The notes below the pieces were generated by a model. The model saw only the letters and a list, made by a program, of their open reading frames with translations. It was not told the DNA's origin and ran no database searches. A stretch of 5,997 nt of DNA from Ignavibacteria bacterium (GTDB lineage Bacteria > Bacteroidota > Ignavibacteria > UBA10030 > SZUA-254): NCBI GenBank assembly GCA_005877655.1, contig VBOC01000253.1, forward strand, positions 1 to 5,997, in the 5' to 3' direction. Below, piece after piece: positions 1-5,737 of this stretch. A program made the translations under genes and the position numbers. How positions within the stretch are numbered: the first letter of the stretch is position 1; every line of letters begins with the position of its first letter.

Positions 1-1048
1 AAAGGCCGAGCATGAACCTCAGAAATTCCTGGCGATTCTCGCTTGTCCGAATTGCGGCAACAGGTCCACGTTCACCGATGCCCGAAAGTTCAATCTGATG
101 TTCAAGACTCTTGTGGGGCCTCTCGAGGATTCGGGGGCCGTCGTCTACCTCAGGCCCGAAACCGCGCAGGGAATTTTCGTGAACTTCCTCAACGTTCAGG
201 CCGCGTCGAGGCAGAAGATCCCCTTTGGCATCGCCCAGATCGGCAAGGCGTTCCGGAACGAGATTAATACAAAAAACTTCCTCTTCCGCACTCGCGAGTT
301 CGAGCAGATGGAGATGCAGTTCTTCGTGAAACCCGGGACCGACGTCGAATGGTTCGAATACTGGCGGGAAGCGCGGATGAAATGGTTCGGCGCGCTCGGG
401 ATGCGCCCCGACCGGCTCCGGTGGCACCGGCACGAACCCGACAAACTGGCCCATTACGCCAAGGATGCCTACGATATCGAGTACGCGTTCCCCTTCGGCT
501 GGGGGGAAATCGAAGGCATTCATAATCGCACCGACTTCGACCTCTCGCGGCACGAGCAATTCTCCGGGAAGAGCCTGAAATACTTCGACGAGCAGAGCAA
601 GGAAAAATACGCCCCCTTCATAATTGAAACATCGGCGGGCGCCAGCCGCTCCTTCATGGCGTTCCTGGCCGACGCCTACGCGGAAGAAGGCGCACCGACA
701 GCCGAGGGAGCGACCGAGACCCGCGTGGTGATGAAGTTTCACGCCAGGCTCGCGCCGATTAAGGCGGCAATTTTTCCGCTTGTCAATCGGGACGGCATGC
801 CCGAGATTGCAGAACGGATCGAACGGGAGCTGAGGCCCAGGATGCGCGTGTTCCGTGATGAGAGCGGGGCCGTGGGGCGACGTTACCGCCGGCAGGATGA
901 GATCGGAACCCCCTACTGTGTCACCGTTGATTCACAGACGCTCCAGGATCAAACCGTGACCGTCCGCCACCGGGACACCATGCTGCAGGACAGAATTGCG
1001 AGTGAAAAGCTTCTTGCCTATCTTACGGAACGATTAGCGGCCGCCTGA
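1..1048 (+). CDS. glyS: Glycyl-tRNA synthetase, single-chain class II type (3' part, 5' end outside window)
   Basis: This enzyme charges tRNA-Gly with glycine, using ATP, in the cytoplasm. The reading frame is open from base 2 and gives 348 visible residues; family members run about 450-520, so roughly the first quarter to third is missing. Residues below are counted from base 2. C15-P-N-C18 looks like one half of the zinc-binding insertion, followed by FNLMFKT. FRNE at 84-87 is class II motif 2. GWGEIEGI at 166-173 is the glycine-pocket signature of this family. ETSAGASR at 209-216 is motif 3, with its ATP-binding arginine R216; the residue before it is S rather than the D I remember from related enzymes. 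From about 241 the anticodon-binding domain runs to the end, with LAPIKAA, GRRYRRQDEIGTPYCVTVD and the RHRDTM stretch. No alpha/beta-subunit features are seen. The next gene starts 45 bp downstream. Confidence 0.96.
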   Translation, partial: KAEHEPQKFLAILACPNCGNRSTFTDARKFNLMFKTLVGPLEDSGAVVYLRPETAQGIFVNFLNVQAASRQKIPFGIAQIGKAFRNEINTKNFLFRTREFEQMEMQFFVKPGTDVEWFEYWREARMKWFGALGMRPDRLRWHRHEPDKLAHYAKDAYDIEYAFPFGWGEIEGIHNRTDFDLSRHEQFSGKSLKYFDEQSKEKYAPFIIETSAGASRSFMAFLADAYAEEGAPTAEGATETRVVMKFHARLAPIKAAIFPLVNRDGMPEIAERIERELRPRMRVFRDESGAVGRRYRRQDEIGTPYCVTVDSQTLQDQTVTVRHRDTMLQDRIASEKLLAYLTERLAAA

Positions 1049-1080
1049 AACGGGATTTCCGCCGAACGGTCATCAACAAG

Positions 1081-1086
1081 AAGGAG
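1081..1086 (+). promoter_or_regulatory. Shine-Dalgarno site for the OmpA-type lipoprotein gene
   Basis: AAGGAG lies 7 nt before the ATG at 1094, an ideal spacing that fixes this start. An out-of-frame ATG at 1089 is only 2 nt from the site and opens a two-codon frame, so it is not the start. Confidence 0.85.
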
Positions 1087-1093
1087 CAATGCA

Positions 1094-1765
1094 ATGAAAT
1101 CATCATGTAATCTGGCAGTGGTCCTGATTCTGTCCGCCTCCCTCCTGATGATGGGATGTGGCGCGAGCAACACTGTCAAGGGAGGAGCGATCGGCGCAGG
1201 CGCCGGAGCGATCATCGGGGGACTCATCGGCAAGGCGGCGGGAAATACGGCGGCCGGGGTCATCCTGGGGGCCGCGATCGGCGGCGCGGCCGGATTGGCG
1301 ATCGGGCACTACATGGACAAGCAGGCCGAGGAGATGAGGAAGGACAGAAAGAACGCCAAAATCGAACGTGTGGGTGAGGGCATCAAGATTACCTTCGACA
1401 CCGGAATCCTCTTCAAGACCAATTCGTCCGAGCTGCAGCCCGAGGCCACCAGGAACATCACCGATCTCGCAAAAATCCTCAACAAGTATCCGGACACGAA
1501 CATCTTGATCGACGGGCACACCGATTCGACAGGGACCGCGGAATACAACCAGCACCTCTCCGAACGGCGGGCGGAATCCGTTTCGTTTGAATTGAAGGGG
1601 CTTGCAGTCGCCCAATCACGTCTGACGACCCGGGGTTTCGGCGAGACGTGGCCGGTTGCCCCGAACGTCTCCCCGGAAGGACGGCAGCTAAATCGACGGG
1701 TCGAGGTCGCCATCTTCGCGAACGATAAGTTGAAAGAGGCTGCAATGAATAACCAGCTCGAGTAA
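1094..1765 (+). CDS. OmpA-family peptidoglycan-binding lipoprotein with glycine-zipper segment
   Basis: 223 residues, resembling YiaD-type envelope lipoproteins that tie the outer membrane to peptidoglycan. Residues 1-21 form a lipoprotein signal peptide ending in LLMMGC; C22 is the presumed lipidated residue. The lipobox is loose, with Met at -3 and -2, where Leu and Ala/Ser are usual. Residues about 30-71 are a Gly/Ala-rich run of GxxxG spacing (glycine zipper), in two similar halves, probably lying in or on the membrane. A charged stretch follows (75-92, KQAEEMRKDRKNAK). The OmpA C-terminal domain spans about 97-208: FDTGILFKTNSSEL, then GHTDSTG at 141-147, NQHLSERRA at 152-160 and GRQLNRRVEV at 196-205. 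D144 and R159 match the pair that grips diaminopimelate in OmpA domains. A strong ribosome site supports the start. The gene follows the tRNA synthetase by 45 bp with no terminator visible between them. The exact physiological role is not known from sequence. Confidence 0.93.
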   Translation: MKSSCNLAVVLILSASLLMMGCGASNTVKGGAIGAGAGAIIGGLIGKAAGNTAAGVILGAAIGGAAGLAIGHYMDKQAEEMRKDRKNAKIERVGEGIKITFDTGILFKTNSSELQPEATRNITDLAKILNKYPDTNILIDGHTDSTGTAEYNQHLSERRAESVSFELKGLAVAQSRLTTRGFGETWPVAPNVSPEGRQLNRRVEVAIFANDKLKEAAMNNQLE

Positions 1766-1833
1766 CCTCGGGCAAGCGCGGCACTGAACCTTCAATCGGA
1801 ATCAATAGACTGGCAGTTCGGGTCATACGGGGT

Positions 1834-2979
1834 GTGTGGTGGGTGCTGGGTGCAGTGGCTCTCTCCATAGGGCTCTGTTCCGGCCAGTGGATCGGCGATT
1901 CGGCAGTTGAGGCTCACACCCACCGCGGCATCGAATACGTCTGCAACCTCTCATTCGACAGCGCTCGCGCCGAGTTTCAGTACGTCCGGCGGCAGAAGCC
2001 CGAGCACCCTGCAGCATATTTTTTTCTTGCAATGGTGGACTGGTGGAGGATCATCACCGACCTGGACAACACTTCGCGCGACGATCGATTCCTCTCCGAG
2101 CTCGACCGTGTCATCGATCTTTGCGACAACCGCCTTAAAAAAAACGAGCACGACACGGCGGCGCTCTTTTTTAAAGGCGGGGCCCTCGGATTCCGGGGCC
2201 GCCTCCACGGCAACAGGGAGGACTGGGTGCAGGCCGCCAGCGACGGGCGGGCGGCGCTCCCGATCGTCCGTGACGCTTACAGATTAGCCCCGAACAACCA
2301 CGATGTCCTCCTGGGCATGGGAATTTATGATTACTATGCCGCGGTCGTGCCCGAACAGTATCCCTTCGTCAAACCGTTTATGATTTTCTTTCCGAAGGGG
2401 AACCGAGAGACGGGACTCCGGGAGCTGCGTGATGCGGCCGTGAGGGCAAGGTACGCAAACACCGAAGCAACCTACGTGCTTCTCCAGGTGTTGCAGAATT
2501 TCGAGAAACGATACGACGAGGCGCTTCCGCTCGCGCAGAAACTTCACGGGCGGTTCCCCGACAATGTGATCTTTCACAAGTACCTGGGGCGCTGTTACGC
2601 TTCAATCGGGAACTGGGCGGAGATCGAACGGACCTACTCGCAGATCCTCGAGCATGTTCGAAAAAAGAAGCCCGGCTACGATGCGGTTGTCGAACGTGAA
2701 GCACGCTACTACCTCGGGCTCTCTGCGATGAACGGGGCTGATTACCCGGCCGCCCTGGAACACTTCTACCGGACCGACGAGCTGTCCCGCTCCATCGATC
2801 GGAAAGATCCCACGGGGTTCATGGTGCTCACCAATTTAAAAATCGGTCTGATTTACGACATTCAGAAAAAGCGCAGCCTCGCGCTGGTACAGTACGGCAA
2901 GGTCCTGAAGATGGACGACTGCCAGGACGCCCACAGGCAGGCCGAGCAATACATGAAGACTCCCTACGCCAAATTCTAA
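1834..2979 (+). CDS. Exported tetratricopeptide-repeat protein of unknown function (start uncertain)
   Basis: About 381 residues if read from the GTG at 1834. A hydrophobic stretch (about 2-17, WWVLGAVALSIGLCSG) looks like a signal peptide core, without a proper lipobox, so export to the periplasm is likely. The rest is mostly helical with TPR-like hairpins at about 32-66, 107-152, 212-244, 246-278, 289-322 and 331-363; AEFQYVRRQKPEHPAAYFFLA and GADYPAALEHFYRTDELSRS are the clearest. A central segment (155-190, YDYYAAVVPEQYPF then PFMIFFPKG) is aromatic-rich and departs from the repeats. TPR proteins act as protein-binding scaffolds; no enzyme motif is visible. The start is weak: the GTG has no well-spaced ribosome site and no positive charge ahead of the hydrophobic core. 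The frame stays open back to 1753 without an ATG, GTG or TTG; GTG codons at 1843 and 1855 are alternatives. It lies 68 bp after the OmpA gene and 10 bp before the transporter gene. Confidence 0.85.
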   Translation: MWWVLGAVALSIGLCSGQWIGDSAVEAHTHRGIEYVCNLSFDSARAEFQYVRRQKPEHPAAYFFLAMVDWWRIITDLDNTSRDDRFLSELDRVIDLCDNRLKKNEHDTAALFFKGGALGFRGRLHGNREDWVQAASDGRAALPIVRDAYRLAPNNHDVLLGMGIYDYYAAVVPEQYPFVKPFMIFFPKGNRETGLRELRDAAVRARYANTEATYVLLQVLQNFEKRYDEALPLAQKLHGRFPDNVIFHKYLGRCYASIGNWAEIERTYSQILEHVRKKKPGYDAVVEREARYYLGLSAMNGADYPAALEHFYRTDELSRSIDRKDPTGFMVLTNLKIGLIYDIQKKRSLALVQYGKVLKMDDCQDAHRQAEQYMKTPYAKF

Positions 2980-2989
2980 CGCTCCCTGA

Positions 2990-3733
2990 ATGGCGAAAAT
3001 CATTCTCTTCGGACTGATCGCCGCCGCAGCCGAAGTCCTGGGAGGGACGCTGATCATCTTAAGGAAAGAATGGCCCAAAAAGATCCAGGAGTATCTGATC
3101 GCGCTGAGCGCGGGCTTTCTTCTCGCGCTCGTCTTCTTCGATCTGATCCCGGTGAGCCTCAATGTCGTGGGCTCATTCGCCCCCCTCTATATCATCCTCG
3201 GCTTCTCCACCCTTCATTTTTTTGAGCACACCCTCGTGGGCCATCTCCATTTCGGCGAGGAGACTCACACCGATGTCATGGTCTCCCGCCTGGCGAGCTT
3301 TTCGGCATTCGCGGGCCTGTTCATCCACGCCTTTTTCGACGGCATTTCAATCTCGGCGGGAATGCAGTACGACTATTTCATCGGACTGCTCGTCTTCATC
3401 GCGATCCTGCTGCATAAACTGCCGGAAGGCCTGACGATCGCTTCCATCATGATCGCCGCCAGTCAACCCAGGAAGAACGCCTTCCTGGCATCGCTTGCGA
3501 TCGGTGTCGCCACCATGCTCGGAATCGTGATTGTGTTCCTGATATCGGGGGTTGAGAAGAGTACCGTGGGGATTGCCTTCGCGTTTTCCGCGGGTGCGGC
3601 GACGTACGTCGGGGCGAGCGATCTGATACCCGAGGTCAACCGGTCGAAGAACCGGGTTGTGCCTCTCATCGTTTTCGCGGGAATGCTGCTCTTTTACCTC
3701 AGCCAGCAGGCGCTGGTCGGGATCTTGCGGTAA
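2990..3733 (+). CDS. ZIP-family divalent metal transporter
   Basis: 247 residues, an inner-membrane importer of the ZIP family, which moves zinc, iron or other divalent cations into the cytoplasm. About seven to eight hydrophobic segments are visible, at roughly 3-24, 34-56, 62-80, 102-122, 128-150, 163-187, 192-212 and 224-244. The family metal-site motifs are both present: HAFFDG with H113 and D117 in one helix, and HKLPEG with H142 and E146 in the next. A third signature, TYVGASDLIPE at 205-215, matches the late ZIP helix. The loop before the HAFFDG helix carries H80, H85, H87 and H93 among acidic residues, a short version of the His-rich variable loop. Metal specificity cannot be told from this. 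The ATG lies 10 bp after the TPR gene's stop and has no clear ribosome site, so translation may depend on the upstream gene. No metal-responsive operator is visible. Confidence 0.93.
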   Translation: MAKIILFGLIAAAAEVLGGTLIILRKEWPKKIQEYLIALSAGFLLALVFFDLIPVSLNVVGSFAPLYIILGFSTLHFFEHTLVGHLHFGEETHTDVMVSRLASFSAFAGLFIHAFFDGISISAGMQYDYFIGLLVFIAILLHKLPEGLTIASIMIAASQPRKNAFLASLAIGVATMLGIVIVFLISGVEKSTVGIAFAFSAGAATYVGASDLIPEVNRSKNRVVPLIVFAGMLLFYLSQQALVGILR

Positions 3734-3745
3734 CGCGTTCCGTGC

Positions 3746-4738
3746 TCAGAAACTAATGGTCACGCGATGGACGGCTCCGATCTGGCCGAAGGAAGAGAAG
3801 GCGTAGTCGATGTTGTACATATCGGTGTTGATGCCTCCGCCGATGGAGAATCCGGCGAGACCGGAGCCCGAAAGGATTTTGAAATCCTGTCTTCGCTCAT
3901 TGTTGTAGCCGACGCGGAGGTGGACATTCGGTCCCGGTGCGAGCTCGACTCCGATCGCAAACGCCCTGAATCTGCGCCCGAAGGAATCCTGGTGTTCATT
4001 CACCTTGTCGAGGCTGATCATCAGCACCGCCGGCAGGTGTTCCGGATAGAGCGAGACCCCGATTCTCAGGTCCAGAGGCAGGTTCTCCCTCGTATTGAGA
4101 TACGGATCAAGTTGTGTGCCGAGGTTGAGCAGGCTCGCGCCCACGGTCATCCTCTCGGGCACAGCGACATACTGCACGCCGAAATCGAGTGCGGCCGCCG
4201 AGGAACGCGCCTCGGCGATCGAGGAATAGATAAATTTCGCATTGACCCCATAATCGAGCCCCGGCTGTAAAAGGCCGGCATAACCGACAGTCATCGCAAG
4301 CTCCCCGGCGCCGAATGTCCCGAGATCCTCCCCTTCCTCGCCTGTTCGATTGAATTCCCCGTAGTTGATGTACACGATACCGGCGCCCACGAAGCCCAGG
4401 TTCGGAACTTCCGTCCCAACACTGGCGTGCCCCGCATTGATGTCGAGCAGATGCTTGAGAAACCCGAACGAGACGCGCTTTTGCGTCAGCGTCGCGAGGC
4501 CCGCGGGGTTATAGAAAATCGCGTTCGCATCATCGGTCATTGTCACGAACCCGCCGCCCAGCGCCGCGGCGCGTGCGCCCACATCGAGCCCGAGAAAATT
4601 ATACGTGCTGTTATCCTGGCCCCGGAGGGGGGAGGCGGAGGGTATGAAGATCGCCGCAAGGAGAATGATGGTCGGGATGAGCATGCGCATGAAGAGGAAT
4701 CTACTCAATTGCGTGAAGAGAACCAAAAATGGCGGCAT
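3746..4738 (-). CDS. PorQ/PorV-like outer-membrane beta-barrel protein
   Basis: 330 residues from the ATG at 4738, close to the usual PorQ length. An N-terminal export signal (about 1-41) has hydrophobic stretches FLVLF and LIPTIILLAAIFIP and ends near PLRGQ. The family's opening signature follows at 46-84: YNFLGLDVGARAAALGG, then DDANAIFYNPAGL. Further family-like stretches are GIVYINYGEFNRTGEEG, FIYSSIAEARSSAAALDFGV and NLPLDLRIGVSL. The chain alternates in beta-strand style and ends in VTISF, a typical barrel terminus with a final Phe. PorV and PorQ proteins work with the type IX secretion machine in Bacteroidota; relatives also occur in lineages where the role is less clear. No other secretion gene is nearby, so PorQ itself is inferred rather than shown. 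An Met at 4690 is a possible shorter start with a more ordinary signal peptide, but it lacks a ribosome site. The frame also runs upstream to 5044, across deoC, which I take as chance. Confidence 0.87.
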   Translation of the reverse strand: MPPFLVLFTQLSRFLFMRMLIPTIILLAAIFIPSASPLRGQDNSTYNFLGLDVGARAAALGGGFVTMTDDANAIFYNPAGLATLTQKRVSFGFLKHLLDINAGHASVGTEVPNLGFVGAGIVYINYGEFNRTGEEGEDLGTFGAGELAMTVGYAGLLQPGLDYGVNAKFIYSSIAEARSSAAALDFGVQYVAVPERMTVGASLLNLGTQLDPYLNTRENLPLDLRIGVSLYPEHLPAVLMISLDKVNEHQDSFGRRFRAFAIGVELAPGPNVHLRVGYNNERRQDFKILSGSGLAGFSIGGGINTDMYNIDYAFSSFGQIGAVHRVTISF

Positions 4739-4742
4739 CACA

Positions 4743-4747
4743 CCCTC
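4743..4747 (-). promoter_or_regulatory. Shine-Dalgarno site deciding the porQ-like start
   Basis: Read on the minus strand, GAGGG (within AGAGAGGG) ends 4 nt before the ATG at 4738. No comparable site precedes the alternative Met codons at 4786 or 4690, so 4738 is preferred. Confidence 0.7.
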
Positions 4748-4808
4748 TCTTTCTTTTTCGCAAAATAGTCGTATATTGATGCGCATGACGGATAATTTCA
4801 ATGTCACC

Positions 4809-4813
4809 GGGAG
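4809..4813 (+). promoter_or_regulatory. Shine-Dalgarno site deciding the deoC start
   Basis: GGGAG lies 6 nt before the ATG at 4820. It matters because it supports translation of the unusual N-terminal extension rather than a start near the catalytic core. Internal Met codons such as M57 (4988) have no purine-rich site as well placed. Confidence 0.75.
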
Positions 4814-4819
4814 ATTCGG

Positions 4820-4870
4820 ATGGTGAGTAAAGAGATCGAGAGGCTTGTCCAATCGATCCTGAATGATCCG
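4820..4870 (+). other. Encapsulation-peptide-like amphipathic helix at the DeoC N terminus
   Basis: Residues 1-17 read [17 protein letters not shown]. The hydrophobic residues I6, L9, V10, I13 and L14 fall on one helical face (i, i+3, i+4, i+7, i+8), the other face is charged or polar, and Asp-Pro-Pro-Gly-Gly breaks the helix. This is the pattern of microcompartment cargo signals such as those on PduP and PduD. The function is inferred from pattern only. Confidence 0.6.
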
Positions 4871-5713
4871 CCGGGCGGGCATCCCTGCTGCAAGGACGGA
4901 ACTTGCTCGGACGGTCTCTGCGTCATTCATAATAAGGAAGGCGTCAGGAGCATCGTCCACAACGGCGCCGCGAGGGTCACCGCCGGGATGGGCATCGAGG
5001 CGGCAGGCGGGATTGAAACAGACCTGGCCGGCTTGATCGACCACACCCTCCTCAAACCGGACGCGACCAAAGAGCAGATCACCAAATTATGCGCGGAGGC
5101 GAAGAAGTATAACTTTGCGAGCGTCTGTATCAATCCCTGTTATGTTTCCCTTTGCGCGAAATTGCTCCGGGATACCCCTGTCAAAGTCTGCACCGTGATC
5201 GGCTTCCCGCTGGGCGCCACGAGCACGGCCGCGAAAGCATTCGAGGGCGAGCAGGCGCTCCGCGACGGCGCGAACGAGCTGGATATGGTCATGAATGTCG
5301 GCATGCTGAAATCCGCCGAGTATGAATATATAGAAAACGATATTTTCGCCGTCGTCACCACGTCGCGCCGCTACACAGCTCTCACGAAAGTCATCCTTGA
5401 AACTTCGCTCCTCACCGACGAGGAAAAAATCAAGGCCTGCCTCTTGGCAAAGCGGGCGGGAGCGGATTTTGTGAAAACATCGACCGGATTCGCCGGAGGC
5501 GGCGCAACGGTCGGCGATATCGCCTTGATGCGCCACGTGGTGGGGTCGGCCATGGGAGTGAAAGCGTCGGGCGGCGTGCGAACGCGAGAAGAAGCGCTCG
5601 CCCTGGTCGCCAGCGGAGCCGACCGCATCGGCGCGAGCGCCAGCGTGAAGATCGTCGGGGGCAATGGCGAGGCTCGGGCCGCCTCAAGTCTGAAAGCCAT
5701 GCAGTCCTATTAA
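4820..5713 (+). CDS. deoC: Deoxyribose-phosphate aldolase with N-terminal targeting-like extension
   Basis: This class I aldolase splits 2-deoxyribose 5-phosphate into acetaldehyde and glyceraldehyde 3-phosphate, a step in deoxynucleoside breakdown. The core spans about residues 66-290 of 297 and starts with the family opening [15 protein letters not shown]. All three key residues of the E. coli enzyme have counterparts: D155 in [10 protein letters not shown], the Schiff-base lysine K219 in DFVKTSTGF, and K248 in VKASGGVRT. The phosphate-binding region [10 protein letters not shown] is also intact. Odd is the front end. Residues 3-16 form an amphipathic helix, residues 21-37 hold four Cys and two His, and residues 48-66 are a Gly/Ala-rich linker. 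Ordinary short-form bacterial enzymes are about 220-225 residues and begin near the IDHTLLKP stretch. The layout resembles cargo of bacterial microcompartments. A ribosome site fixes the start. The gene is divergent from the porQ-like gene, and a lipoprotein gene follows by 24 bp. The catalytic assignment is firm; the targeting role is inference. Confidence 0.96.
   Translation: MVSKEIERLVQSILNDPPGGHPCCKDGTCSDGLCVIHNKEGVRSIVHNGAARVTAGMGIEAAGGIETDLAGLIDHTLLKPDATKEQITKLCAEAKKYNFASVCINPCYVSLCAKLLRDTPVKVCTVIGFPLGATSTAAKAFEGEQALRDGANELDMVMNVGMLKSAEYEYIENDIFAVVTTSRRYTALTKVILETSLLTDEEKIKACLLAKRAGADFVKTSTGFAGGGATVGDIALMRHVVGSAMGVKASGGVRTREEALALVASGADRIGASASVKIVGGNGEARAASSLKAMQSY
4880..4930 (+). other. 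Cys/His cluster in the DeoC N-terminal extension
   Basis: Residues 21-37 hold H21, C23, C24, C29, C34 and H37 with small Asp-Gly turns ([10 protein letters not shown]). The spacing could bind a metal ion or form disulfides. I do not recognise a named zinc or iron-sulfur motif. Confidence 0.5.
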
Positions 5714-5728
5714 CGTCCACAACAATCT

Positions 5729-5733
5729 GAGGG
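5729..5733 (+). promoter_or_regulatory. Shine-Dalgarno site for the SPOR lipoprotein gene
   Basis: GAGGG ends 4 nt before the ATG at 5738, with the deoC stop 15 bp upstream of the site. This supports both the start and co-transcription with deoC. Confidence 0.65.
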
Positions 5734-5737
5734 CTTT

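Larger units (their letters stand above)
4739..4819. promoter_or_regulatory. Divergent intergenic region between porQ-like gene and deoC
   Basis: These 81 bp are clearly more AT-rich than the flanking genes and must hold promoters for both directions unless transcription starts inside a gene. A TATATT at 4772-4777 is a plausible -10 element toward deoC, but no good -35 hexamer sits at the right distance. On the minus strand TATTTTG (4761-4767) is close to, but one base short of, the Bacteroidota -7 pattern TAnnTTTG. A perfect 8-bp palindrome ATGCGCAT lies at 4779-4786 and could be an operator or chance. Promoter positions are inference. Confidence 0.45.

Noticed and set aside
1089..1097. Two-codon frame ATG CAA TGA overlapping the OmpA lipoprotein start codon, which might couple translation.
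   Set aside because: Its ATG is only 2 nt from the ribosome site, too close to be used; the overlap is most likely accidental.
1103..1615. Minus-strand open frame of about 170 codons opposite the OmpA lipoprotein gene.
   Set aside because: Antisense shadow of a GC-rich real gene; the translation is Arg/Gly-rich, without recognisable domains or a ribosome site.
2137..2144. Run of eight A giving an in-frame A AAA AAC heptamer, a possible -1 frameshift site in the TPR gene.
   Set aside because: The zero frame continues to a full-length protein, no stimulatory stem-loop is evident and nothing recognisable lies in the shifted frame.
3732..3748. Palindrome AACGCGTT between the convergent ZIP and PorQ-like genes, considered as a terminator.
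   Set aside because: Only 8 bp with no loop and no following T run; not a credible terminator.
3767..4270. Plus-strand open frame of about 167 codons opposite the PorQ-like gene.
   Set aside because: Shadow of the confirmed minus-strand gene, with low-complexity charged composition and no family signature.
4739..5044. The minus-strand frame of the PorQ-like gene continues upstream across the whole divergent region and into deoC.
   Set aside because: The added 102 residues have no signal or family similarity, lie antisense to a certain gene, and would bury the export signal. The ribosome site before 4738 gives a better start.
5087..5536. Minus-strand open frame of about 149 codons opposite deoC.
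   Set aside because: Antisense to a conserved catalytic core; no domain or start signal.
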